In this document: in pieces, positions 44,419-53,743 of the stretch
Layout of the letters: each line of letters begins with the position of its first letter
How positions within the stretch are numbered: position 1 is the first letter of the stretch
From: Planctomycetaceae bacterium
Lineage (GTDB): Bacteria > Planctomycetota > Planctomycetia > Pirellulales > Pirellulaceae
Reading direction: 5' to 3'
Assembly (NCBI GenBank): GCA_002862205.1
Contig: PKCN01000405.1
Location: forward strand, 1-63,033
DNA: 63,033 nt
Translations under genes and position numbers: made by a program
The notes under the pieces: generated by a model
The model's input: the letters and a program-made list of their open reading frames with translations, nothing else
What the model was told of the DNA's origin: nothing
Database searches by the model: none

Positions 44419-46299
44419 TCAGTGGGAAGCTTGTGCTGTCTTGCGTTCCAGTGGTGGTGAATCAGTCGAGCGGACTGTGAAATAACGGTGATGAGCCCAT
44501 TGGGCAATGATGTCCAGACGCCAGCATGTCTGTTCGAGCGGAGCGAGATTGGTGTTTCCCAGCGGCAGCCCACCAAGGGGCACCAGCGTAATCGCAGCAT
44601 CAGGAAACGCGATGAAGCGAGTCAGCAAAGCCTCAAGATGGACCTGCTGGATCGTGCCGCCGATGGAAACATAATCCTGCATCTCAGCGGATGAAATGGC
44701 GTCCATGGCTGCCAGTGAAAGAGCACTGTGCTGTTCATCGATCAGCAAAGCCATCTTCAGATCAGCGATCTCTTCTTCAGGTGAGAGGGTCAAAGCGACA
44801 TTTGCATAGTGACCATTCATGAAAGGAACGATGCCTGTCCGGCTTTTGGCTCCAAGCCTCAGTAAGTGATTGTCCTTGATGGATTTGCCCACAAGCCGCT
44901 TGGCTGTTTCTTCGATCATCCAATCGGTAGGCTCATTGAATGTTTTAGAAACCATCAATGTTTCACCGCCAGGACGCCGCGCGAAATTGGGTCGGCTGCT
45001 GGTATCAGCGGGCCCTTTGGAATTCAAGAGTACTTCGACGGAGGCTTGCTGGGTGGATAGATAACCTGCTTGCTGGGACGCGAATCGATTCCTCCAACTG
45101 AGTGGTTCAGACGTAGCTCGAGTGTAAGCGTCGATGCTCTCAGCGAGTGCCGGACTCTTTTTGACAAGTTCATTCAGGGCGCTGGTGCATGCTTCGGAAA
45201 CCTGCTTTCGACTTGAAGTCCGCCGATCCACTTGACTGATTTGACGAAGTAAATCGGTATAAACTCCCTGGATCTGATCCGTTGCAGTTGTTTCAGCCAG
45301 TGAGTTGATGATGGCTGGCAACACGATCAGGGTAGCGGCCTTTAAATTTGCGACCTCTCCTGTTTTTGAGTTGTCTGTCTTGTTGGTGACCATCCACCCA
45401 AGAGCATTCGCACGGCTTATATTTGCCGAAGCCCGAGCCCATAGTTTGCAGACTTGCGCGAAGGCTTGTGTTCCATCACCTTTCACATTGCCATCAAGAG
45501 TGGCTGATCCTGTTTCTTCCAGTTCCTGACAAATGCGTTTCATCTGTTCGGTGGCAGCAGCAGCAGTGGCAAGTTCGTTTTTAATTTTGTCATTGGCTTG
45601 TGCAAGATACCGAGTGCGCCTCAACTTGTTGTGGCGTACATCGCCAGCGACGAGCAGGGACTCAAAATTGAAGAGATATTTCTTGTGCTCCAGCGGCCGG
45701 AAGAAAACCAGCGATTCACGCATTTGCATGCCCCTGGCTTCCATTTGTTTTGTGAAGATTTCCGGGTCGCTTCCTTTCTGCAGACTGGCGCCAGCTTGTT
45801 GAAGAAATTTCTGGAATCGCGGCGAGTCACGTTGCATTTTGGTGATGAGCTTGGGCATCATCTGGCTGCCGCGGGGAGTTCGCGAGTATGACAATCCAAA
45901 CTGGTCAATTTGTATCGCGAGCAAAAGCAATTTTCGGGTCAGATCAGCGCCGATTGGTTCGGACATCAATTCGAGATGTTTCGCATCCCGTCGAGCTTTC
46001 CATAGGCGGGCGGCTGACTTTGAGATCTGTCGGTCTGAAAAACTTGTGGGGTCATTTCGTGTTTCAAACATCCGTTTCACAACAGCCAGTTCTTCCAAAT
46101 ACGTCTGGTGCAATTCGTTGGCCAACGCTTCAGCACCATCGATTGTCGCGTGGGTTTTTAGCGGTTGAGATGGATCTTCGCCGGTTGGATTACCGAGCAC
46201 CACGGTCTTGCTTGCGAAAAACAGCAATGCAGTACACGCCGTAAAAATGATCAGTCGTGATGGACTGGTTGGCATGATGAGTTGATTGGAATTGGACAT
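44419..46299 (-). CDS. secreted helical protein, unknown function
   Basis: I do not recognise this 626-residue protein. The N-terminus has a signal-like helix (RLIIFTACTALLFFASKTVV at about 15-34) ending near Gly-Asn-Pro. The rest is mostly helical and polar. GAGGAG 11 bases before the ATG supports the start. The ATG lies one base after the stop of the lipoprotein gene, so both are surely in one transcript. Export is inferred from the signal. The C-terminal region has few cysteines and no catalytic motif I can identify. Confidence 0.7.
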   Translation of the reverse strand: MSNSNQLIMPTSPSRLIIFTACTALLFFASKTVVLGNPTGEDPSQPLKTHATIDGAEALANELHQTYLEELAVVKRMFETRNDPTSFSDRQISKSAARLWKARRDAKHLELMSEPIGADLTRKLLLLAIQIDQFGLSYSRTPRGSQMMPKLITKMQRDSPRFQKFLQQAGASLQKGSDPEIFTKQMEARGMQMRESLVFFRPLEHKKYLFNFESLLVAGDVRHNKLRRTRYLAQANDKIKNELATAAAATEQMKRICQELEETGSATLDGNVKGDGTQAFAQVCKLWARASANISRANALGWMVTNKTDNSKTGEVANLKAATLIVLPAIINSLAETTATDQIQGVYTDLLRQISQVDRRTSSRKQVSEACTSALNELVKKSPALAESIDAYTRATSEPLSWRNRFASQQAGYLSTQQASVEVLLNSKGPADTSSRPNFARRPGGETLMVSKTFNEPTDWMIEETAKRLVGKSIKDNHLLRLGAKSRTGIVPFMNGHYANVALTLSPEEEIADLKMALLIDEQHSALSLAAMDAISSAEMQDYVSIGGTIQQVHLEALLTRFIAFPDAAITLVPLGGLPLGNTNLAPLEQTCWRLDIIAQWAHHRYFTVRSTDSPPLERKTAQASH

Positions 46300-46300
46300 G

Positions 46301-46957
46301 CTATTTTGTCTCCTCGCGAATCACGGCTAGCAAATCACCACCTTCGATCTGAATCACACTGTCATCTGATCCGCGTAATGCAATCATCCCCAAGGTTGCC
46401 GTCAACGCATTGTCTGTCGGGCTGTATTGTTGGAACTCGATCGTGATTGCCTCACCGGGTTTCGTCATCGCCACGGGTGATGTTTCACTCTCCTGGTAAT
46501 ACACATCGCACCGTACTTTTTCTCCTGCCAAGGTTGATGTTGTTGATGTGTTCGTGATGCCATGCAGTAGGAGAGCTGGATAGGAGCGTGATGGACTTTG
46601 GGGGTCGTAGGTGGTGATCTGAACCACATTGGGTCTGCCATCTCCAATGGAAATCAGTTCAATATCAACGTTTGAGATGGTGACGGGATCGGGCTTGAGA
46701 TTCAGCGTGATCTCACCTGATTCAGGTAATTTCTCTTCGACGGCTTCGACGGCGGATGCTGTCATGGCTTTGGTCTTGGATTTGGCAGATTCCAGAGCCT
46801 GATTCATCTCTTCTTTTGAGCATCCCAAGACCAAGGGCAGGACAACGACCACGGGCAGCAAGACCATCGCAAGCACGATGTTGGCTTGTTGTCTGAGTGC
46901 TCTGGTGGGGGGGGCGATCTTCCTCCGCCCGTGAGATAATTTTTTTGCGTATGGCAT
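46301..46957 (-). CDS. predicted lipoprotein, unknown function
   Basis: The 218-residue protein has a long hydrophobic segment ending in a lipobox (VLPLVLGC, then Ser-Lys-Glu-Glu), after a basic N-terminus (KKLSHGRRKIAPPTRALRQQ). A helical stretch near 50-85 precedes a beta-rich domain (about 90-218). I chose the ATG at 46957 because the open frame's first ATG at 47182 overlaps the upstream MFS gene and adds non-signal sequence; a shorter start at 46867 is also possible. It comes just before the 626-residue secreted gene, from which it is separated by one base. Confidence 0.72.
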   Translation of the reverse strand: MPYAKKLSHGRRKIAPPTRALRQQANIVLAMVLLPVVVVLPLVLGCSKEEMNQALESAKSKTKAMTASAVEAVEEKLPESGEITLNLKPDPVTISNVDIELISIGDGRPNVVQITTYDPQSPSRSYPALLLHGITNTSTTSTLAGEKVRCDVYYQESETSPVAMTKPGEAITIEFQQYSPTDNALTATLGMIALRGSDDSVIQIEGGDLLAVIREETK

Positions 46958-47138
46958 CACAAACCAGCTATAAGAACGATTGAGAAAAAAAGGTTTCCCG
47001 GGATTTGCACGAATAACCCTGTTGGCGACAAATCGTTGCAGTAGCGAACACCATTCAGGAGAAACTTTAGAGTAACCCGCTTTGGACTCCGCTTGCTTGT
47101 GAGTTGGGGAGGAAACCGATGAAATCGGCAAGAAATCT

Positions 47139-48410
47139 TTAGCGGTTTTCGTTGCTGACCGGTGGTGTAGCGAAGATAGCAACCAGCGAAAGGCTCGCCA
47201 TCAAACCCAAAAAGAGATAGAGGGCCGGGTCGAAGTTTCCCCAGAGATCGCGGGCAATTCCCATCAGCAATGGTCCACAACCGCTACCAGCTACCGTGCA
47301 GCACCAGACGGTGCCACGAATCGAACCCAAGTGAGTTCGGCCGAAGTAGCGGACCCAGATGACATTGCCCACGGCCAGCAACATACCCTGCCCTGCTCCA
47401 AATGCGCCTACGAATGAGTGCAATGCGAGTTCGGTTTGACCGAAGGCAGCAGCCCCCAAGCCAACACTCAGCAGAATGGTTCCTATCGTCAGCAGACGAT
47501 TCAGCGGTAGAAAGTCTGCCAACACGCCACCCAACAGTTGGGTTAACAACATCATCAATCCGAATGTTTTGAAGAGGCTGGCGGGGACGTTTGCTTCAAA
47601 ACCCAAATCGTTACAAAGAGTGAACAGATAGAAAACGATTCCGGTTCCTGCCATTGCCCAGACGGTGTTGGTCGCGGCAAGGATGGGGAATGCACGACAT
47701 CGCATGGCTTGTCGCAGGGTCAGGCACGGATCAGAGATTTCAGACTCATCAGGTGATTGACCGGGGATAATTTTCCGATCTCCATCAACGGTCTGCCCAA
47801 TATCTTCGGGTCGATTGCAAAACAGAAAAAGAACGATTGGCAACATGGTTGCAGCGACGATCATTGCTAGCCATTCAAAGGTTTCGCGCCAACCGATTAC
47901 CGTGATCCAGCCATGGAGCCATTCGGGAATCCATGCAAATGCAATTGCAGTGCCGATACTCATAGCAGCAGATACTCGTCCAATGCGATTGCGATACCAC
48001 ATTGAGATCGCATTGCCACTGAGAAGCGACAAAGATCCTTGGCCCAGAAAACGAAGCAGGAAAAAAGCCGCCAAGAGCGAGTAGAAATTGGTTACGGTTG
48101 AAGCGAAATAACAGGCTGCTGAAAGCATCACAATCGCGACCAGACTGATACCCCGCAATCCATAACGATCCGAGAGTGGTCCAACCAGCATCAGTGGCAG
48201 CGCGGCAAGCAACGTACCCAACATGTAGGCCAGCGAAAGCTGGCTATTACTGAGTGCCAGTGATTCACGTAGATAGGGTGTGAATGCACTGACGGCAAAC
48301 GTCTGGCCAGGGCTTGTCGCGATCTGCAGCAGCATCGCTACCGGGATCATGACATAGCCATAGAAGAATGGCAGACGTCTGGCGAGGTGATGTGAAAAAG
48401 CAGGAATCAC
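47139..48410 (-). CDS. major facilitator superfamily transporter
   Basis: The 423-residue protein has 12 predicted helices. The loop after helix 2 has GPLSDRYGLRG, the MFS signature A region, and the segment after it has LAYMLGTLLAALPLMLVGPLSD. A central cytoplasmic loop (GQTVDGDRKIIPGQSPDES) separates the halves. It resembles monocarboxylate/oxalate-formate type members, but the substrate cannot be named. Its ATG overlaps the stop of the upstream RsmF-like gene by four bases (ATGA), so translation is coupled. Confidence 0.88.
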   Translation of the reverse strand: MIPAFSHHLARRLPFFYGYVMIPVAMLLQIATSPGQTFAVSAFTPYLRESLALSNSQLSLAYMLGTLLAALPLMLVGPLSDRYGLRGISLVAIVMLSAACYFASTVTNFYSLLAAFFLLRFLGQGSLSLLSGNAISMWYRNRIGRVSAAMSIGTAIAFAWIPEWLHGWITVIGWRETFEWLAMIVAATMLPIVLFLFCNRPEDIGQTVDGDRKIIPGQSPDESEISDPCLTLRQAMRCRAFPILAATNTVWAMAGTGIVFYLFTLCNDLGFEANVPASLFKTFGLMMLLTQLLGGVLADFLPLNRLLTIGTILLSVGLGAAAFGQTELALHSFVGAFGAGQGMLLAVGNVIWVRYFGRTHLGSIRGTVWCCTVAGSGCGPLLMGIARDLWGNFDPALYLFLGLMASLSLVAIFATPPVSNENR

Positions 48411-49762
48411 GTCGTCAGTTCACCTGACATTCGCGCCCCTGGCGGCAAATGATTTTTGCCGATCTTGCCGTTGGCTTTTACCCACCCCAGTGGTCGACCG
48501 TTGAGCTCAATCGCATTCCATCCCGATGCAGTCGTTTTGATGGGTTCACCACGCATGAACTGTTTGCATGCGTCGCGATCAATTTCGATTTTGTTGATCG
48601 GTTTTTGGGCGGCAGCACGTCGTAGTGCGCCAGCATGAGCTGGTTTCCAGGTTTGTCCTGCACGGTGGGCAACTTCTGGCCCCCCTATGGCAATCTGTTC
48701 TGCCCAGTCTGGTGCGCAGGGTGAGAATTCAAGAATGACCGAATCACGAGTGTAGGTGCGTGATTGGAACGGTGTTTCCTCGTACCAGTCTGTTAGCGAG
48801 ATGGGCGGGCGAACCGGTTTTCTTCTTTTTGCTTTTCTTGTCTTGGCTGTTGCCGAGTGTTGGATGGTCAACGAAGCGGCAAAACTGCCAGCACACTGAT
48901 GCACATGGGGCCAACATCGATAACAACCCGGGTCAGTTTCATGATCCTGCAAACCAGCAACAGGTCTGGGCCTGGCTACGCCTTGTTCGATGAGCCAGCG
49001 TATTTGGGCTTCGTTCTCTGCTTCTGCAAAAGTACAGGTGCTGTAAACCAACTGACCTCCATCGCGAACCAATTTGACAGCTGCTTCAAGGATACGTTGC
49101 TGTCGTGAGGCGCTGTGTTGAATTTGGTGGGCTGACAGGGCAGATTGATTTTGCTTTCCCCGTGACATCATTGCCTGTCCACTGCAGGGCGCGTCTACCA
49201 ACAGCAGATCAAAAGTTTGGGGCAGCTGTTCGGCAAGTATTTCAGGATCAAGGCTTGAAATGGCAAAGCAATCGGATCCGGCGCGCGCGAGGTTGAGTTG
49301 CAAGGGGGCAACTCGATTGCGTATGACTTCATTGGCAAGTACGAATCCGCGAGATTCAGCATTACTTTGGGCGACGGCTTCTACCAGTGCTGAGGCTTTT
49401 CCACCGGGTGCCGCACACAGGTCGCATATGGTTTTTCCACGCAGACCATTTCCGTCAGCTCCTGCCACTGCCAGCGCCAAGAGGGAGCCGGCATCCTGGA
49501 TGAAAAAGTCACCACATGCGTAGGCCACACTGCGGGCGGGTGAACCTGCGTCTTTGTCGGGTCGGCGTCCCAGTGGGTACCAGTCCACAGGAGTGCTGGT
49601 GACAGGTAGATCGGTGGGATTGATTTCACGACGGTGTCGGATCACGTTACGCCACGGTTGAGCCATGGCTGCGGCGAATTCACTGAGTGAACCTGGGCAA
49701 GGGATCTGGCCGAGAGCAGCGTGGATCTGTTCTAACGGAAATTCTGGTTTGACTCGATTCAT
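48407..49762 (-). CDS. RsmF/NSUN-type RNA cytosine-C5 methyltransferase
   Basis: The 451-residue protein methylates cytosine C5 in RNA, probably 16S rRNA, using S-adenosylmethionine. CAAPGGKASALVEA (near 114) is the cofactor motif. DAPCSGQAM (near 190) and YSTCTFAEAENE (near 241) hold the two catalytic cysteines. The C-terminal 140 residues, ending GRPLGWVKANGKIGKNHLPP, look like the PUA-type domain of RsmF (YebU). RsmB's N-terminal NusB-like domain is absent. The gene overlaps the small membrane protein upstream and the MFS gene downstream by four bases each. Confidence 0.9.
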   Translation of the reverse strand: MNRVKPEFPLEQIHAALGQIPCPGSLSEFAAAMAQPWRNVIRHRREINPTDLPVTSTPVDWYPLGRRPDKDAGSPARSVAYACGDFFIQDAGSLLALAVAGADGNGLRGKTICDLCAAPGGKASALVEAVAQSNAESRGFVLANEVIRNRVAPLQLNLARAGSDCFAISSLDPEILAEQLPQTFDLLLVDAPCSGQAMMSRGKQNQSALSAHQIQHSASRQQRILEAAVKLVRDGGQLVYSTCTFAEAENEAQIRWLIEQGVARPRPVAGLQDHETDPGCYRCWPHVHQCAGSFAASLTIQHSATAKTRKAKRRKPVRPPISLTDWYEETPFQSRTYTRDSVILEFSPCAPDWAEQIAIGGPEVAHRAGQTWKPAHAGALRRAAAQKPINKIEIDRDACKQFMRGEPIKTTASGWNAIELNGRPLGWVKANGKIGKNHLPPGARMSGELTT

Positions 49763-50055
49763 CCTCGGCGTTCATACCATCGCAGGACGGTTACGCTGAT
49801 AGAAATGACACCAGCCAGCAGCAAGGGTGATGTATAGGTGAACATCAAGAAGGTGATTTGCGCCACCCGCCCGGGGTCGCCATCAGTGGCATCGGGGACT
49901 TTACCGGTCATCAACAAGGCGAATTCAGTTTGAATGGCGGGTACGCGCGAGGCATAAAAAAATCCAGCCGAGATGAACGCGAAGATCAACATCAACATCA
50001 ACATGAAAGCGATGCTGATTTGAGGAGGTCGGCGTTGTGACGAAGATTGATTCAT
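49759..50055 (-). CDS. small two-helix membrane protein
   Basis: The 98-residue protein has two hydrophobic helices (about 14-35, AFMLMLMLIFAFISAGFFYA; and about 66-88, ITFLMFTYTSPLLLAGVISI). They are joined by a polar loop predicted outside the cytoplasm. No family is recognised. Its stop overlaps the rsmF-like start by ATGA, so it is the first gene of a three-gene unit with the methyltransferase and the MFS protein. Confidence 0.7.
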   Translation of the reverse strand: MNQSSSQRRPPQISIAFMLMLMLIFAFISAGFFYASRVPAIQTEFALLMTGKVPDATDGDPGRVAQITFLMFTYTSPLLLAGVISISVTVLRWYERRG

Positions 50056-50129
50056 GGCAAGACTCGAAGACGGGAATGCCTGCCCAGTTTAACCCCTGAG
50101 CTCGGGAACGACGAGGCAGGAAATATCCG

Positions 50130-50792
50130 CTATTGGCTTGTGGAATGACGACCGGTTTGGCGCTGATGCTCATAGAGCACAATTCCGGCGGTGGTGGCGA
50201 GGTTCAGGCTGCGAACATGTTCCGAGGTGGGTAATCGAAGGGCGCGGGGATCCTCGGGGTCAAGAATGGATGCCGGTAGCCCGGAGGTTTCCCGTCCGAA
50301 AACCAGCACATCGCCGCGACGAAAGTCAGCTTCCCAGATTGTTCGTTTGGCGAATCTCGACAAAAAGAACATCGGTCGGGGTTGAAGTTGTGTTACCAGA
50401 TCGTCCCAATTGACGGCGTCTCCACGTTGCAAGTGGGCCCAGTAGTCGAGTCCGGCCCGTCGCAGCTTGGCATCATCCAATTGGAAGGCTGCAGGGCGGA
50501 CAATCCATAATTTTGCGTTCACCGCGACGCAAGTTCGTCCAATGTTTCCGGTATTCTGGGGAATCTCCGGCTGGTAGAGCACCACGTGTGCCGAAGGTTC
50601 GTTTTCTTTGGTTTCAGGACTGCACGCCTCTTTTGCAACGCGGGTATCATGGGGGCCACTGGGGATTTCGGGTGCGTGTTGACCCTCGGGTTGCGGTTGC
50701 ATGCGTTTACCTGACAAACTGTTCTGTGCCGCAGCGTTGGTCCCATCACCTGCGGATTCAGACTCTTCACTCGGGCTTTGTTGTTCATTCAT
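50130..50792 (-). CDS. trmL: tRNA (cytidine(34)-2'-O)-methyltransferase, SPOUT family
   Basis: The 220-residue protein has the TrmL SPOUT fold: HVVLYQPEIPQNTGNIGRTC (about 69-88), VFGRETSGLP near 164 and RSLNLATTAGIVLYE near 192. TrmL methylates the wobble 2'-OH of tRNA(Leu) isoacceptors. The catalytic part is about 150 residues as usual, but about 68 polar residues precede it. The ATG at 50792 overlaps the divergent gene's ATG; a later ATG at 50702 would shorten the extension to 38 residues. Neither start has a strong ribosome-binding site. It is 74 bases upstream of the small membrane protein gene. Confidence 0.88.
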   Translation of the reverse strand: MNEQQSPSEESESAGDGTNAAAQNSLSGKRMQPQPEGQHAPEIPSGPHDTRVAKEACSPETKENEPSAHVVLYQPEIPQNTGNIGRTCVAVNAKLWIVRPAAFQLDDAKLRRAGLDYWAHLQRGDAVNWDDLVTQLQPRPMFFLSRFAKRTIWEADFRRGDVLVFGRETSGLPASILDPEDPRALRLPTSEHVRSLNLATTAGIVLYEHQRQTGRHSTSQ

Positions 50793-51480
50793 GCCGATTC
50801 AAGTCACCTGTCCAAACTGTTTGAAGCGGTTCCAAGTCAGCGACAAATTCGCTGGCAAGACCGGTCCGTGTCCAAATTGCAAAAAGCAGATCAAGGTACC
50901 TGACGCTTCCGAAGAAGTCGTCATTCACGCACCCGATGATGGTGCTCCCAAAGATCGGCAGGGCGTCAGTGTTCTCAAGCCCCTGCAGCGTACCGAAACT
51001 GATGTGACCCGAAAGGGTATGATCATTACATTCGGGGCAATTTTGCTGGCTGTGGCTGCCGCTATCGGTCTGCGTTTGGGCATGGAAACGATCCCCATTT
51101 ACATCATTGCTATGGGGGCCGTTTTTCTTGCTCCGCCTTTGGTCTGGTCAGGATACACTTTTGTTCGCGATCCGGAATTGGAACCGTACGTTGGACCTGA
51201 TTTGCGAAATCGGGTTTTGATTCTATCGGTGATTCTGGCCGCTTTGTGGTTGGTGTACTATTTCGTACCCAGCTATGTGATGGAACTGGATTCACCGGTG
51301 GAGATGAGTTATCTGTGGTTCGGTATCATTTTCGCCGTGATGGTTGGCTTGGGAGCTCTTGCCTCGGCTGCGACGTTTGATCTGGAGCCTGTGAATGGCC
51401 TGACGCTGGCTGGATTGTACTTTATTGTGGCGGTTATCCTGGCGTTACTCAGTGGCTTGACGTTGGCCACAAACGCCTGA
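50791..51480 (+). CDS. zinc-ribbon membrane protein, unknown function
   Basis: The 229-residue protein starts with a zinc ribbon (MPIQVTCPNCLKRFQVSDK, CPNCKK; two CxxC pairs, residues about 7-32). Then come a polar linker and five to six hydrophobic helices from about 78 to the end. Such ribbon-plus-membrane proteins are frequent in planctomycetes and their role is not known. I chose the ATG at 50791 because the ribbon begins right there; the frame is open from 50701, but that part is antisense to trmL. The HD-domain gene follows after 62 bases. Confidence 0.78.
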   Translation: MPIQVTCPNCLKRFQVSDKFAGKTGPCPNCKKQIKVPDASEEVVIHAPDDGAPKDRQGVSVLKPLQRTETDVTRKGMIITFGAILLAVAAAIGLRLGMETIPIYIIAMGAVFLAPPLVWSGYTFVRDPELEPYVGPDLRNRVLILSVILAALWLVYYFVPSYVMELDSPVEMSYLWFGIIFAVMVGLGALASAATFDLEPVNGLTLAGLYFIVAVILALLSGLTLATNA

Positions 51481-51542
51481 TACCGAACCGTGATCTGCTG
51501 GCAAGGCCGGCTCCTTCCCACCTCCTGCTTCACTGTTTTTCC

Positions 51543-52904
51543 ATGCTGCCAGAAGTTGTCGCCCTGCATCGCATCGGATCACTGGTTCGAATTCCACCGG
51601 CGCAGGATGTGCCGGTTTCTGATCGTGTACGTCGAATTCTTGATTTGGCGCCCATGAGGCGGTTGGCGTCGATCAGTCAACTTGGAATGGTTTCACTGGT
51701 TTATCCGGGGGCTACACACTCACGTCTTGAACACTCGCTCGGGGTTTACCACAACGCGTTGCGGGTCGTGGCACGGTTTTCATCCGACTCAGAGTTCACT
51801 GAGCGAATCACACCTGCGATGGCCGAGGCTTTTGTCCTTGCCGCCCTGATTCATGACATCGGTCATTGGCCGTATTGTCACCCGATTGAAGATATGGATA
51901 TTCGAGAGCTCGGTGAGCATGAATCGCGTATCAGGCAGATCATCGACAACAGTGGTCTCGCGGATTGTATTGATCAGGATTGGCAGTGTGATCGATCCCA
52001 GGTCCTCGCGCTGCTGGAATCGGAATCACAAGTCGCAGCTCATATTGAGGTCGCGGACCAAGAAGCGTGCTGTTTTCTTCGCAGTTGCATCAGTGGTCCG
52101 GTTGATATTGATAAGCTTGATTATCTGCAGCGGGACAGTCTGCATGCCGGTGTACCCTACGGTCGGAACTTTGATGCTGGCCGGCTGATCAGTGCGCTCT
52201 GTTTCAATTCAGAGACATCACGGCTGGCCATCATGGAGAAAGGTCGGACGGCAGCAGAAATGATGGTTTTCTCACGCTATGTCATGTTCAGTGAGGTGTA
52301 CTGGCACCACGCAGTCAGGTCGGCAACTGCCATGCTGCAGCGTTGTGTCTTTTTACTCCAGAATCGGATTGATCTTGAATCAACCCTTGGGCTTGTCGAT
52401 GCTACCTGGGTGTCGATGTTACGACGGGCGGCCGAGGGGAGCGTCGCGGAACCCCTTGCTGAGGGTTTATTTGGTTCACGTCGTCGACTCTATAAACGAA
52501 CGGCTGAATTCAATCTGATCGATGGGTGTGACGTTCATCGGGCTTTGGCGCGGAAACCTTACTGGTGGCTGGTTGCCTGCTGTGAAACACTTGCCGAGAG
52601 AATCTCGGCCAGAACGGGAATTCCCATCCACCCGGCAGATGTGCTGCTGGATGCTCCGCCCGCAAAATTGGAGGTTGATATCGATGTCGATGTACTTGGC
52701 CGCGATGGAACCATTCGCACTTTGGGCGATGTCTCGCCGGTTGCCTCTGCTTTGGCCAGTCAGCAGTTCGATAATCAGGTCAAGCAGGTGCGAGTGTTTG
52801 TACGTGATGATTTGCGATTGGAATTGCAACGGGTGTTGAACCCCTGTGACTGGGCCGAGGAATTGTTGGCTGCTGCTGCTCGATTGGAAGAGGAAATTGT
52901 ATGA
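51543..52904 (+). CDS. HD-domain phosphohydrolase, dNTPase-like
   Basis: The 453-residue protein belongs to the HD phosphohydrolases of the SAMHD1/YwfO/dGTPase type. SRLEHSLGVYHNALRV (near 60) gives the first His, AALIHDIGHWPYCHP (near 102) gives the His-Asp pair, and DIDKLDYLQRDSLHAG (near 190) gives the last metal Asp. These enzymes hydrolyse dNTPs or other nucleotides; the substrate here is not proven. No ribosome-binding site is obvious. Its stop overlaps the nagB start as ATGA, so the two are co-translated, which is an unusual pairing. Confidence 0.88.
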   Translation: MLPEVVALHRIGSLVRIPPAQDVPVSDRVRRILDLAPMRRLASISQLGMVSLVYPGATHSRLEHSLGVYHNALRVVARFSSDSEFTERITPAMAEAFVLAALIHDIGHWPYCHPIEDMDIRELGEHESRIRQIIDNSGLADCIDQDWQCDRSQVLALLESESQVAAHIEVADQEACCFLRSCISGPVDIDKLDYLQRDSLHAGVPYGRNFDAGRLISALCFNSETSRLAIMEKGRTAAEMMVFSRYVMFSEVYWHHAVRSATAMLQRCVFLLQNRIDLESTLGLVDATWVSMLRRAAEGSVAEPLAEGLFGSRRRLYKRTAEFNLIDGCDVHRALARKPYWWLVACCETLAERISARTGIPIHPADVLLDAPPAKLEVDIDVDVLGRDGTIRTLGDVSPVASALASQQFDNQVKQVRVFVRDDLRLELQRVLNPCDWAEELLAAAARLEEEIV

Positions 52905-53650
52905 ACAAGGTTGCCCAACCCACGATTGTGGTCGCTTCCAACAAGGAAGATGCAGCTCGGTGCACAGCGGATTTGATCCACGAAACTTTGCGTGAAAATC
53001 CTGCATCTGTGCTTGGACTTGCAACAGGTGGCACACCGATCGGTGTTTACCGTCTGCTGGTAGAAAGATTCCTGGCAGGTGAGCTGGATTTTTCTGCTGT
53101 GACGACCTTCAATCTTGATGAATATATTGGTCTGGGACCAGAGCATGGTCAGAGTTATCGATACTTCATGCAGCAGCAACTATTCGATCATGTCAATGTG
53201 GTTCGGGAACAGACCCATGTTCCCAATGGCCTTGCATCGGATATTTCCCGTCATGTGACAGAGTATGAAGAGCAGATTCAGCAAGCCGGTGGAATTGATC
53301 TGCAGCTGCTGGGAATTGGCAATAACGGCCACATCGCTTTCAATGAACCTGGTTCGGCAGCTGCCAGCCGCACACGAAAGGTCGATCTGACCGAGAATAC
53401 CATTGAAGCCAATTCCCGATTTTTCGAATCGGCTGAGGACGTTCCCAGGCACGCCATTACCATGGGAATCGGGACGATACTCGAGTCTCGTCGGATCGTA
53501 TTGATGGCGACCGGCAAAGCCAAAGCCCAAGTCGTTCAAGCGTCGCTCGAAGGGCCGGCTGATCCTGTCAATCCAGCCTCTTTATTGCAGGGACATGCAG
53601 GATTGACCTTTGTGCTTGATCCCGAGTCGGCAAGTGAGCTGCAGCTCTGA
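52901..53650 (+). CDS. nagB: glucosamine-6-phosphate deaminase
   Basis: The 249-residue enzyme converts glucosamine-6-phosphate to fructose-6-phosphate and ammonia. FNLDEYIGLGPEHGQSY (near 67) contains the catalytic Asp, and GIGNNGHIAFNEPGS (near 140) has the ring-opening His. Length fits the short NagB class without the extra allosteric C-terminal part. It overlaps the HD gene by four bases. No nagA or other amino-sugar gene is near, and the convergent DUF1501 gene follows. Confidence 0.93.
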   Translation: MNKVAQPTIVVASNKEDAARCTADLIHETLRENPASVLGLATGGTPIGVYRLLVERFLAGELDFSAVTTFNLDEYIGLGPEHGQSYRYFMQQQLFDHVNVVREQTHVPNGLASDISRHVTEYEEQIQQAGGIDLQLLGIGNNGHIAFNEPGSAAASRTRKVDLTENTIEANSRFFESAEDVPRHAITMGIGTILESRRIVLMATGKAKAQVVQASLEGPADPVNPASLLQGHAGLTFVLDPESASELQL

Positions 53651-53743
53651 TATCCACTCGGATCATTGTGGCTTCAGCACACCGGAATTACTGCATTGTC
53701 CGTCGTTTCCGAGTAGGCCGGGCTCGTGTCTGACAGCTCTCGG

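Noticed and set aside
50701-50790. 30-residue extension of the zinc-ribbon protein
   Set aside because: It is antisense to the trmL start region, and the conserved ribbon begins right after the ATG at 50791.
53656-53714. ACTCGGA and TCCGAGT inverted pair between nagB and the DUF1501 gene
   Set aside because: Only 7 bp with about 45 bases between the arms and no T-run, so not a credible terminator.
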